Shown here: piece by piece, positions 44,357 to 51,611 of the stretch
Numbering within the stretch: the stretch's first letter is position 1
How the letters are laid out: the number at the start of each line of letters is the position of its first letter
NCBI GenBank assembly: GCA_029550525.1
Contig: JAKPHF010000049.1
Location: forward strand, 62,001 to 126,000
Length of the DNA stretch: 64,000 bases
Source: Planctomycetota bacterium
GTDB taxonomy: Bacteria; Planctomycetota; Phycisphaerae; UBA1845; PWPN01
Direction: 5' to 3'
Notes under the pieces: model-generated
The model's database searches: none
Seen by the model: the letters and a program-made list of their open reading frames with translations, nothing else
What the model was told of the DNA's origin: nothing
Translations under genes and position numbers: made by a program

Positions 44357-44382
44357 AGGCGGGCGTCTCGCCCGCCTTTTTT
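44357..44382 (+). terminator. Rho-independent terminator after glyQS
   Basis: 9-bp GC stem AGGCGGGCG/CGCCCGCCT, 3-base loop TCT, then six T. It lies 39 bases downstream of the glyQS stop. Confidence 0.88.
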
Positions 44383-44464
44383 CTGCGCGATAACGGACTG
44401 AGAAGCGCGCAGCATTCGGCGCGGACCCGTTCGTTCGCCTCTGGCTCATAGCTGACAGCCGATT

Positions 44465-45043
44465 CTAGGCACTCGTCGTGGGAGACGTCGGCGTCGTCGC
44501 CTCGAGCCGATCCTTCACATGGTGCAGCCGAAGCGACAGCGCGATCGAGACCACCCCCAGCAGAATGGCATAGATCCCGATCATCCACACGACGGCCAGC
44601 GCGCCGGCTGCCGGCCAGAACAGCAGCAGGACGCCGAACAGGATCGACAACGCGCCGGCCAGAATCAACAACCACTCGTTCGTCAGCGCTTTGCGCAACT
44701 GGATGGCCGCGGCAATCTCGAAGATGCCGCGCGCGATCGCCCAGAAGGCGATGACCAGCAGGAGGACGAACGCCGTCAGGCCAGGCCAGACGAACGCAAT
44801 GATGCCGGCGGCGACGCCGAGTATCCCGACCAGCATCATCTCCCACCACGCCCGCTCGCCGGTGCGGCCGACGGCGGCCAGGCCGATCGCGGTCACGCCG
44901 TCCACCAGGGCGTACGCTGCGAACAGCAGCACCAGCACCAGCAGCGTGATGCCCGGCCAGAAGAAGGCCAGGACGCCGAAGACGATGGCCGCGATCCCGC
45001 GGATCAGCAGCATCCACCAATTCCGAGCAATGGCATAGAGCAT
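44465..45043 (-). CDS. HdeD family membrane protein (DUF308)
   Basis: 192 residues with six membrane helices arranged as three repeated helix pairs, each with the F-x-x-P-G motif typical of DUF308: AFFWPGITLLVLVLLFAAYALVDG, AFVWPGLTAFVLLLVIAFWAIARG, and LLFWPAAGALAVVWMIGIYA (shown in parts: VLAFFWPGITLL, IIAFVWPGLTAF, VLLLFWPAAGAL). HdeD proteins are linked to acid resistance in enterobacteria; elsewhere the role is unknown. Convergent with glyQS across the terminator. Confidence 0.9.
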   Translation of the reverse strand: MLYAIARNWWMLLIRGIAAIVFGVLAFFWPGITLLVLVLLFAAYALVDGVTAIGLAAVGRTGERAWWEMMLVGILGVAAGIIAFVWPGLTAFVLLLVIAFWAIARGIFEIAAAIQLRKALTNEWLLILAGALSILFGVLLLFWPAAGALAVVWMIGIYAILLGVVSIALSLRLHHVKDRLEATTPTSPTTSA

Positions 45044-45154
45044 AAACGACCCTTTTGGTAAAGAACCAAGACCGAGTCCGCGAGCCTACCTGTTTTCGTA
45101 GGCGCGTTCAGACCCTGGATGCATCAGGCGAATGCCGGGCTCGCATGATTTCCC

Positions 45155-45177
45155 GCATGCTGGAGGCGTGCACCACA
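45155..45177 (+). repeat. Half copy of the GTGGTGCAG...GCACCACA repeat
   Basis: GCATGCTGGAGGCGTGCACCACA resembles the right half of the unit at 42367-42418; the left half is missing. Confidence 0.45.
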
Positions 45178-45287
45178 AAGACATGTCGTTGCCAAAAAGG
45201 TCGATTGTTCTGATACTTGCCCGGGTGTGAGGGAGGCACCGGTGGGCTCCGGTAGGGGGCGAAACTAAGTTTCTGCGGGGAATTCTC

Positions 45288-46763
45288 ATGATGAGTCCAC
45301 TCTGGCTCGGATATCTCTGTGTTTGCGCGGGCGTGGCGGGCGGGCCGGAACTGCAACTGGACCGCACGCGACAGTTGTTCCTGGACGACCACCTGATCGA
45401 ATCCATGCAGAACGTGGACCGCAAGGTGCAGCCGGCGACCAAGTACGCCGGCAATCCCGTCCTCCGCAAGACCGAGAGCTACGAGACAAACGTGAACATC
45501 GTCTACGGTTCGGTTTTGCACGACCAGGATCGCTACCGGATGTGGTACATCACCGGCGGGGCCGTCGCCTATGCCGAAAGCGACGACGGTGTCGTTTGGC
45601 ACAAGCCCAAGATGGACATCGTCACCGTTGATGGGCAGCCGACCAACCTGTTACTGCGCAAGACCGGCGACGGGAGCATTCCGTACTTCTATGAGATGTT
45701 CGGCGTGTTCAAAGACCAGCAGGACCAGGATCCCGCCCGGCGGTACAAGATGGGATTCCTGAGTCTCGATCCGAACTATACCGGCCCGCGCGGAGCCCGA
45801 TTCCACGACGGTCAGCGTCGCGGGCTGGGTGTGGCGGGCAGCCCGGACGGCCTGCGATGGACGTTGATCGAGAACTGGGCGACGGAGGCCATCTGCGACG
45901 GGGCCACACATTGGATGTTCGATCCCGCCCGCGGCAGTTACGTTCTGTACGGCCGCACGAAGCATACGCCGGATGACGTGCAAGCCGCGTGGTCCGCGTT
46001 CGACTGGTACAACAGCTGGCACTGGGGCCGGGCCGTCGCCCGCATCGAGTCACCCGACTTCCTGCACTGGGACCACACCGAGCCGGCCAGTGCGCCCGTG
46101 GTCATGGCCGCCGATCTGGCCGATCCGCCCGGCACGGAGATCTACTCCATGCTGGTCTTTCCGTACGAGGGCGTTTACATCGGTCTCGTGCAGACGTTCC
46201 TCTGCCGGCCCGATGCGGCCACGCTCGAAATCCAACTGGCGGTCAGTCGCGACGGCGTGCGGTTCACGCGGGTGGCCGATCGCAGTCCCTTCATCCCGCT
46301 TGGCCCCGTCGGCAGTTGGGATCGTTTCAACTTGTCGCTGGCCACCAATCCGCCGCTTGCGGTGGGCGACGAGCTTCGTTTCTACTACGGCGGACGCAGC
46401 TACCGGCACAACCCCTACGCCGGCCCGGACAAGGGGGAGTCGTTCGGCGGCGTCGGCTTGGCGACCGTTCTGCGCGATCGGTTCGTATCGCTGGAGGCAT
46501 CGTTCGATGGAGGTACGGTGATCACGCGGCCGCTGCGGATCGCCGGAACGGAACTGTACGTCAACGCCGATTCCGATTTCGGCCAGATCGTGGTGGAAGT
46601 CCTGAACGGTGAGGGGCAGGTAGCGGCCGTCTCCGATCCGGTGGTCGGCGACGCCGTCAAGCTGCCCGTTCGCTGGGAATCAGGCGAATTGCCCGTCAAT
46701 GAACCCGTCCGATTGCGGTTTACGCTTCGCAACGCCCGCCTATTCGCCGTTTGGGCGGAATGA
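45288..46763 (+). CDS. Five-bladed beta-propeller glycosidase-like protein, exported
   Basis: 491 residues. A short hydrophobic start may be a weak signal peptide. The body shows propeller features of GH43/GH32-like proteins: LFLDDHLIES, RYRMWYITGG, AYAESDDGVVW, RYKMGFLSLD, VAGSPDGLRW, LAVSRDGVRFTRV and LRFYYGGRSYRH, i.e. repeated [S/E]-x-D-G-x-x-[W/F] turns. The C-terminal 90 residues are a beta-sandwich (LYVNADSDFGQIVVEVL). Related proteins are numerous in planctomycetes and presumably act on polysaccharides; catalytic residues could not be fixed. Start at ATG 45288 or 45291. Confidence 0.78.
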   Translation: MMSPLWLGYLCVCAGVAGGPELQLDRTRQLFLDDHLIESMQNVDRKVQPATKYAGNPVLRKTESYETNVNIVYGSVLHDQDRYRMWYITGGAVAYAESDDGVVWHKPKMDIVTVDGQPTNLLLRKTGDGSIPYFYEMFGVFKDQQDQDPARRYKMGFLSLDPNYTGPRGARFHDGQRRGLGVAGSPDGLRWTLIENWATEAICDGATHWMFDPARGSYVLYGRTKHTPDDVQAAWSAFDWYNSWHWGRAVARIESPDFLHWDHTEPASAPVVMAADLADPPGTEIYSMLVFPYEGVYIGLVQTFLCRPDAATLEIQLAVSRDGVRFTRVADRSPFIPLGPVGSWDRFNLSLATNPPLAVGDELRFYYGGRSYRHNPYAGPDKGESFGGVGLATVLRDRFVSLEASFDGGTVITRPLRIAGTELYVNADSDFGQIVVEVLNGEGQVAAVSDPVVGDAVKLPVRWESGELPVNEPVRLRFTLRNARLFAVWAE

Positions 46764-47014
46764 GCGCTGTTTCGGCGGCTCCTTGCACGATCGGCTGAAC
46801 CTCACGGCGACCCGGAGAAGCTGATCGACGGCATTGCGTCTCTCGTCGGGGCAGACACACAAAAGTTCTCCGCTCGGCTTGCCAAGCATGGGCGGCGCAC
46901 CTACCGAATCACTGTCAACGCGCTTGGCTGTCGGCTCCGGCGACGGTGTGTCTTTCGACGACGCCGCCCGGTTCCGGGCAGCTCCGGCGCAATCGCTGAC
47001 GAGGAGGATACGTC

Positions 47015-47431
47015 ATGCAAGTCGAACCGTATTTGGATTTTGATGGCCGCTGCGAGGAAGCCCTCGAGTACTACCGCTCCGCGCTGGGAGCCGAGGTGAC
47101 GGCGGTCATGCGATTCAAGGACAGCCCGGATCCCGAGGTGTGCAAGGAGGTGCCGCTCGGCGCACAGGACAAGATCATGCACGCTTGCTTCCGGCTGGGC
47201 GATACCACGCTCATGGCATCGGACGGCCGTTGCCAGGGCCGGCCGAACTTCCAGGGGATTTCGTTGACGATCACGGTGTCCAGCGAAGCCGAGGCCGATC
47301 GCCTCTTTGCCGCGCTGGCCGATGGTGGCCAGGTGCAGATGCCGCTGGGCAAGACGTTCTTTTCCCCGCGCTTTGGTATGGTCGCCGACCGCTTCGGCGT
47401 ATCTTGGATGGTGATTGTGTTACGGTCCTAA
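47015..47431 (+). CDS. VOC superfamily protein, PhnB-like
   Basis: 138 residues, the usual size of PhnB/glyoxalase-fold proteins. PYLDFDGRCEEALEYYRSALGAE is the typical opening, MHACFRLGDTTLMASDG the middle and GKTFFSPRFGMVADRFGVSWMV the end. The family has diverse metal-dependent roles; the true substrate is unknown. GAGGAGG lies 7 bases before the ATG. Followed 24 bases later by the DoxX gene, so they are probably co-transcribed. Confidence 0.9.
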   Translation: MQVEPYLDFDGRCEEALEYYRSALGAEVTAVMRFKDSPDPEVCKEVPLGAQDKIMHACFRLGDTTLMASDGRCQGRPNFQGISLTITVSSEAEADRLFAALADGGQVQMPLGKTFFSPRFGMVADRFGVSWMVIVLRS

Positions 47432-47455
47432 CAACATAGGTGCAGGAACTCGAAC

Positions 47456-47911
47456 ATGAGTACACAATCGGCATTGAGTCAGGATCGGCCGGCGGTGGAC
47501 GCCGCCTTGCTGGTGGTGCGCGTGGCGGCGGGGATTGTCTTCACCGCCCACGGTGCCCAGAAACTGTTCGGAGCCTTCGGCGGGCCGGGCTTGGCCGGCA
47601 TCGTCGATATGATGGGACCCATGGGGTACCCGGTAACCATCGGTGAGTTTTTCGGCGGCCTGGGGCTGATTGGCGGGTTCCTCTCGCGGTTTTCGGCCGC
47701 TTCGCTTACCGTCATCATGATCGGGGCCATCGCCATGGTCCACGGCAAGCACGGGTTCTTCCTCGACAAGAACGGGTTCGAGTACAACCTGGCTCTCATC
47801 GGCCTGCTGCTGCCGACGGTCATTGCCGGCCCGGGCCGATATGCCCTCGGACCGTTCCTGCCCCTGCCCAAGTCCAAAACCACTCGCCGGCCGATTGTCG
47901 TCCTGGAGTGA
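47456..47911 (+). CDS. DoxX family membrane protein
   Basis: 151 residues with four membrane helices. Family features: LLVVRVAAGIVFTAHGAQKLFG near the start, with the conserved H-G-x-Q-K, EFFGGLGLIGGFLSRFSA, and MVHGKHGFF...EYNLALIGLLL. DoxX-type proteins form small membrane oxidoreductase-like complexes of poorly known role. Same direction as the VOC gene. Confidence 0.92.
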   Translation: MSTQSALSQDRPAVDAALLVVRVAAGIVFTAHGAQKLFGAFGGPGLAGIVDMMGPMGYPVTIGEFFGGLGLIGGFLSRFSAASLTVIMIGAIAMVHGKHGFFLDKNGFEYNLALIGLLLPTVIAGPGRYALGPFLPLPKSKTTRRPIVVLE

Positions 47912-47968
47912 CAGCAGCTCGTTTCTCTATGTGTGTCGCGCCTACGCGACCGCGTTGTTTTGCCGCCC

Positions 47969-47996
47969 TTGCGTCCGCGGGCGGATCGGCTATGAT
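47969..47996 (+). promoter_or_regulatory. Candidate promoter for tRNA-Pro
   Basis: TTGCGT, 16-base spacer, TATGAT, ending 15 bases upstream of the tRNA 5' end, the right distance for a tRNA promoter. Confidence 0.5.
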
Positions 47997-48011
47997 AGGA
48001 GGTCTGACATC

Positions 48012-48086
48012 CGGGGCGTGGCTCAGCCTGGCTAGAGCGCTTGGTTCGGGACCAAGAGGTCGCTGGTTCGAATCCAGTCGCCCCGA
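48012..48086 (+). tRNA. tRNA-Pro (anticodon CGG)
   Basis: Complete cloverleaf of 75 bases without encoded CCA. The acceptor stem CGGGGCG pairs with CGCCCCG (48079-48085), with A as discriminator; the anticodon arm CTTGG/CCAAG has loop TTCGGGA, giving CGG; T arm CTGGTTCGAATCCAG. It reads proline CCG codons. Its 3' end is duplicated at 49692-49713. Confidence 0.95.
48065..48086 (+). repeat. Left attachment-like repeat (tRNA 3' end)
   Basis: The last 22 bases of the tRNA are repeated with one mismatch at 49692-49713. This is the usual footprint of integration by a tyrosine recombinase into a tRNA gene. Confidence 0.7.
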
Positions 48087-48107
48087 GTGGCATTCGCCAC
48101 ATTCTTC

Positions 48108-48135
48108 AAGGGCTGTCCTTCGGGGCAGCCCTTTT
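48108..48135 (+). terminator. Rho-independent terminator after tRNA-Pro
   Basis: AAGGGCTGTCC, TTCG loop, GGGCAGCCCTT, then T. One G-T pair in an 11-bp stem. Confidence 0.8.
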
Positions 48136-48248
48136 CAATTGAGCCGCTGAGCAGCAACAGTAGGGAGTAGAGCGAACTAGCGGATGGCCCCGCTGGACAC
48201 GGACGCCTCGTGAAGAGGGCTGAGCCTGAAAACGAACCTGTCCCGGTT

Positions 48249-48554
48249 TCATTCCCCCGTGGTATCTTCGTTCCGATAGCGAGACTTCCAAAGGGCAGCC
48301 GTTTTCTTGATTGCGGGAATGTTAGGCTCCCCTCCCCAATTCGATTGGTAGATGGCTCTCAGGTATTCATCTTTCGTCTCAAGAATCCAAGCAACAACTA
48401 GTCTGGATAGGTCGCCGTAGATCGTCTCTTTGTCTGTAAAGGGCTTGCCGTTTCGGTTCTTGAGTTCACCGAGTAACCCAATGAAAACATCTTCTCTGAT
48501 GAATAGGTCAGACCGCGACCTACGCTTTGCCGATGCTCTCTTTTTTGTCGCCAT
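48249..48554 (-). CDS. Small basic protein of unknown function in the tRNA-Pro islet
   Basis: 101 residues; not recognised. Lys/Arg-rich start (MATKKRASAKRRSRS) and a compact helical body (VFIGLLGELKNRNGKPF, YGDLSRLVVAWILETK). The ATG at 48554 is preferred over an upstream start at 48644 because AGGGG lies before it. The basic N-terminus suggests nucleic-acid binding. Lower GC than neighbouring genes. Confidence 0.55.
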   Translation of the reverse strand: MATKKRASAKRRSRSDLFIREDVFIGLLGELKNRNGKPFTDKETIYGDLSRLVVAWILETKDEYLRAIYQSNWGGEPNIPAIKKTAALWKSRYRNEDTTGE

Positions 48555-48571
48555 CTTGCTGCCCCTAACCA

Positions 48572-48775
48572 CTACATGCCTGCGGCGCGCCAGATCAGAG
48601 CCGATAGAATGTTGCCTTTCGCAAGGAAGGAATGAGAATCCCAATCTCTGGTTTCATCGCTTGAAGGATCGTAGAAACCCAGGCCCCTCCCCGTTTCACT
48701 TCTGGCCACGAGCTTGTTGCCATCCATTGCGATAGTACCAATTGTTCTGCCCGTTGAGTCCTTGATGTATTCCAT
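48572..48775 (-). CDS. Small conserved protein, mobile-element type (YIKDSTGRTIG family)
   Basis: 67 residues. The pattern MEYIKDSTGRTIGTIAMDG...GRGLGFYDPSSDETRD (shown up to the D) and the end KGNILSALIW fit a small beta-strand-repeat family that I associate with phages and integrative elements. Role unknown. AAGGGCAGGA precedes the ATG. It ends 17 bases before the next minus-strand gene. Confidence 0.6.
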   Translation of the reverse strand: MEYIKDSTGRTIGTIAMDGNKLVARSETGRGLGFYDPSSDETRDWDSHSFLAKGNILSALIWRAAGM

Positions 48776-49027
48776 GTCCTGCCCTTTCGGATATGAGATC
48801 GGACCGGTGTGGCCCGACTCGGAGTCAGAATACCGCCGATCCCTGCCCCCGTCCAGGCCGACTTGCCTTTTTTGAATCGGGCAAAACTGCCTTTTTCAAA
48901 AAGGCAAATCTGCCCAAGCCTAACAAAAGCCGAACGGCTGCCGCCAAGGTATTCTCAAGAAATGAGCAAGTGGCAGACGATCTTTTACTATTGGATCTAA
49001 TGACGCAAGCCAACAGGAGATTTCGCC

Positions 49028-49231
49028 GTGAGCAACAGTAACGCAGCAATGGAAGCGTTTAAGCTTTTCAGCAAGGGACTCGATGAGTACAAGGAACGGA
49101 TAGATGACCATGACAGACAGTATTTGTATGAAGGTCTAAAGCAATTATCGCTTGCGGTAAACGACGTAATCCAGAAACTCGGCCAGATGAAGTCCGAGTC
49201 GGTTTCCACAACAGAAGGGGCTCTGCCTTGA
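49028..49231 (+). CDS. Small coiled-coil-like protein in the tRNA-Pro islet
   Basis: 67 residues, helical and charged (FKLFSKGLDEYKERIDDHD, GLKQLSLAVNDVIQKLGQ). GTG start with AGGAGA upstream. Not recognised. Its stop overlaps the start of the following small membrane protein by 4 bases, so the two are translated together. Confidence 0.55.
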   Translation: MSNSNAAMEAFKLFSKGLDEYKERIDDHDRQYLYEGLKQLSLAVNDVIQKLGQMKSESVSTTEGALP

Positions 49232-49458
49232 GAAAATGGTCTACGGAGATCTTACTTGGCGTCGTAGCCGTCTTGCTGCTCCTGAATATCGTGATGATTG
49301 CCGCAACGTCCAGGCGGTGTGTCGGAGTTGTTCAGATTGGACGATCAACTCTCTTGCGCGTTTTCGCGGACGGCTCAATGGAGCAAGCTATCTACCACGG
49401 TGAGACTGGCGAGCTTTTGAAGGATGGCTGGCAACCACTTCAAAAAGGCAAGTATTGA
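49228..49458 (+). CDS. Small single-pass membrane protein in the tRNA-Pro islet
   Basis: 76 residues: one membrane helix at about 8-27 (ILLGVVAVLLLLNIVMIAA), then a short soluble part. TTG start overlapping the previous stop (TTGA). No family recognised. Confidence 0.5.
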   Translation: MRKWSTEILLGVVAVLLLLNIVMIAATSRRCVGVVQIGRSTLLRVFADGSMEQAIYHGETGELLKDGWQPLQKGKY

Positions 49459-49591
49459 AACTAGCTTGCGACGGTCACGGCCAGCTTGAGCCCTACGGTG
49501 AGTAGAGAGACTCCCGCCGACGCAAGGGCGGGGCATTTCTCGCGTTTCTAGACCCCTCCCGCAGTACTGCGCATGTGGGCCGACTGACCGC

Positions 49592-49645
49592 TACGCAAAG
49601 ACGATCTCATGCCGCCGCTTGTTTACGTAAGTGGGTTACGCAAAG
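49592..49645 (+). repeat. Direct repeats TACGCAAAG near the islet's right end
   Basis: TACGCAAAG at 49592-49600 and 49637-49645, a third partial copy (CGCGCAAAGG) at 49717. Short direct repeats beside an attachment core resemble integrase arm sites. Confidence 0.4.
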
Positions 49646-49691
49646 GCCCCCAAAAACCGCATTGGCGATAGCGTGGCGGGGGTAAATGGTC

Positions 49692-49713
49692 GGTTCAAAT
49701 CCAGTCGCCCCGA
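49692..49713 (+). repeat. Right attachment-like repeat (copy of tRNA-Pro 3' end)
   Basis: GGTTCAAATCCAGTCGCCCC plus GA; identical to 48065-48086 except one base. The rest of a tRNA is absent upstream. Confidence 0.7.
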
Positions 49714-49717
49714 TTCG

Positions 49718-49761
49718 CGCAAAGGCCTGTAACTCAAGGAGTTGCAGGCCTTTGCGTTTTT
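49718..49761 (+). terminator. Rho-independent terminator
   Basis: 18-bp stem CGCAAAGGCCTGTAACTC with GAGTTGCAGGCCTTTGCG (one G-T pair), 3-base loop, then five T. It lies right after the duplicated tRNA end, so it is probably the tRNA's original terminator displaced by the insertion. Confidence 0.9.
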
Positions 49762-50095
49762 ACGCCGGCCCTCGGAAGAGGCTGGTCGATCCGCTGAGTG
49801 ATCGCCGGGGCGACGATCATTCGCAAGCGGCTCTCGCAGTCGCAAAGGGCGAGAGCTTACGGCCGGGCGGAGCCGTGCTTGCCGCCGACGCGGCACTCGA
49901 GATAACAACGGCACCAACGCCGGCGGGAGCTGTCGTTCGGTCGCCACTGTCTCGGACGAGAAGCGTACGAGTGTATTTTCACCGGCGGGACTGTCACTTG
50001 ATGGCGATTTCGGGTAGAACGACGGTCAGCAACCGTGCTGGGTGGATCGCTGGCGCGGGCGATCAGATGTTGTTTCTCTGATTGCGGAGTACTCG

Positions 50096-50761
50096 ATGGC
50101 AGATGGGGATCTGGTGGAGCCGCCCTCGGCAGTAGCGGCCGTGCAGGCGCAGAAGGTGCCGACTTGGCACCTCCACCGCCGGTTGTACGATTGGGTCTTG
50201 TCGTGGGCCGAGTCGAGGCACAGCGGCTGGGCCCTGTTTATCATGAGCTTCGCCGAGTCGAGCTTCTTTCCGATCCCCCCGGATGTGCTGCTCATGCCGT
50301 TGGTTCTGGGCAGCCGGCGGAAGTGGTTCCGGTTCGCCCTCATGTGCTCTCTCGCCTCCGTGTTGGGTGGCATCGCGGGCTACATCATCGGGTTGACCGT
50401 GTGGGAGTCCATCCACGAGACCGTCTATTCGATGCACATTCCGGGCATCAACGCTGAGAACTTTGACAAAGCCGGTACGTGGTACGCCAAGTACGACATT
50501 TGGCTGGTGGCTGCCGCCGGCTTTACGCCCTTGCCCTACAAGGTGATCACCATCTCGGCGGGAATGTTCAAAATCAACTTCCTGACGTTCGTGATCGCCT
50601 CGGCGCTCAGTCGGGCGGCTCGGTTCTTCCTGGTGGCAGCGCTGATGGGCCTGATCGGGCCGACCGTCAAGCCGTTCATCGACAAGTATTTCAACCTGCT
50701 ATGCATCCTGTTCATGGTACTGCTGATCGGCGGATTTGCCGCGTTGAAGCACCTCGGGTGA
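50096..50761 (+). CDS. DedA/YqaA family membrane protein
   Basis: 221 residues with about five hydrophobic segments. The SNARE-associated/DedA features are FAESSFFPIPPDVLLMPL near residue 57 and the re-entrant AAGFTPLPYKVITISAGMF at about 140, as in YqaA-type proteins. DedA relatives recycle undecaprenyl phosphate or move lipids across the membrane. ATG 50096 has GGAG upstream; the frame is open 18 codons further. Confidence 0.88.
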   Translation: MADGDLVEPPSAVAAVQAQKVPTWHLHRRLYDWVLSWAESRHSGWALFIMSFAESSFFPIPPDVLLMPLVLGSRRKWFRFALMCSLASVLGGIAGYIIGLTVWESIHETVYSMHIPGINAENFDKAGTWYAKYDIWLVAAAGFTPLPYKVITISAGMFKINFLTFVIASALSRAARFFLVAALMGLIGPTVKPFIDKYFNLLCILFMVLLIGGFAALKHLG

Positions 50762-50873
50762 TGCGCGAGCTTCGGAGTGAGACGCGAGAAGTGAAGAGTG
50801 CGACGGATGCCGCCGGCCGGCTTCGGTTTTCGGGAGCGTGTTTCAGACGTCCCCGATTGCTCGAGGACGACTC

Positions 50874-51440
50874 GTGAGTCCCGCGACTGCCAAGCTGCTG
50901 TTGGACCTGGCTCGCCAGACGATCGTGGCGCGGGTGAGGGGCCAGTCGTTGCCGGCGCTGCCCGATCTGCCGGAGGGACCGGTCGAGTTCGGCGGAGCCT
51001 TCGTCACCATCCGGGTGAACGGTCGGCTGCGCGGGTGCATCGGCCGATTCCGTCCCGACCGCAGTCTGGCCGAGACCGTCCAGGCGATGGCCGTCGCCTC
51101 GCTCGAGGATCCGAGATTTCGCCACGCGCCGGTTCGCGTGGAAGAACTGAAGCGGCTGCACATCGAGATCTCGGTGCTCTCGCCGCTGGTGCGAACCCGC
51201 GACCCGTTGTCGTTGGAGCCCGGCGTGCACGGCGTGTACATTCGTCGCGGCTCGTATTCGGGCTGCTTTCTGCCGCAAGTGGCGACCGAGCAGAAGTGGG
51301 ATCTGGAAACGTTCCTGTCCCGCTGTTGCGAGGACAAGGCGGGCCTGCCGCCCGATGCGTGGAAGGATCCGGAGACGGAGGTCTTTGCGTTCACTTGCGA
51401 AGTGGTGGAGGAGGACTGCGGCTCGAGTCCTGAGACTTGA
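50874..51440 (+). CDS. AMMECR1 domain protein (AmmeMemoRadiSam system protein A)
   Basis: 188 residues. AMMECR1 signature in order: GGAFVTIRVNGRLRGCIGRF (with the invariant L-R-G-C-I-G), AVASLEDPRFR, ISVLSPLVRT, and HGVYIRRGSYSGCFLPQVA. In many bacteria it is found with Memo and radical-SAM partners; none is adjacent here. The GTG at 50874, with GAGGA seven bases upstream, is chosen over one at 50838. Function in bacteria is not settled. Confidence 0.9.
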   Translation: MSPATAKLLLDLARQTIVARVRGQSLPALPDLPEGPVEFGGAFVTIRVNGRLRGCIGRFRPDRSLAETVQAMAVASLEDPRFRHAPVRVEELKRLHIEISVLSPLVRTRDPLSLEPGVHGVYIRRGSYSGCFLPQVATEQKWDLETFLSRCCEDKAGLPPDAWKDPETEVFAFTCEVVEEDCGSSPET

Positions 51441-51456
51441 GACCTGAATCCTCAGG
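51429..51456. repeat. Self-complementary repeat (CTGAGACTTGAGACCTGA type), second copy
   Basis: CCTGAGACTTGAGACCTGAA then TCCTCAGG; CCTGAG and CTCAGG can pair. It overlaps the stop of the AMMECR1 gene and resembles 8663-8712. Confidence 0.55.
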
Positions 51457-51611
51457 TTTCGGATGCGAGTGTGTTGTTTAGCCCCGTCGCGTGCGACGGG
51501 GGAACGCGGTGCGAGGGGGAACGCGTCGCACGCAACGCGACAAAACGGCGCGCGGGACTGGGGTCAGCGCGATGCCGGGAAGCTGGTGACGGGGGAAAGG
51601 GAGTGTCAGGG

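Larger units (their letters stand above)
49459..50095. other. Gene-poor junction to the right of the islet
   Basis: 637 bases. Besides the repeats, the tRNA 3'-end copy and the terminator listed separately, the stretch 49762-50095 shows no gene. It presumably carries the promoter of the DedA-type gene. Confidence 0.5.

Noticed and set aside
46764..47014. Possible small gene between the propeller protein and the VOC gene
   Set aside because: No start with ribosome site or sensible frame in the 251 bases.
48793..49041. 82-codon plus-strand frame inside the islet
   Set aside because: It overlaps a start with a good ribosome site at 49028, has no ribosome site of its own and includes a simple hairpin (GCCTTTTTCAAAAAGGC), so it is unlikely to be a gene.
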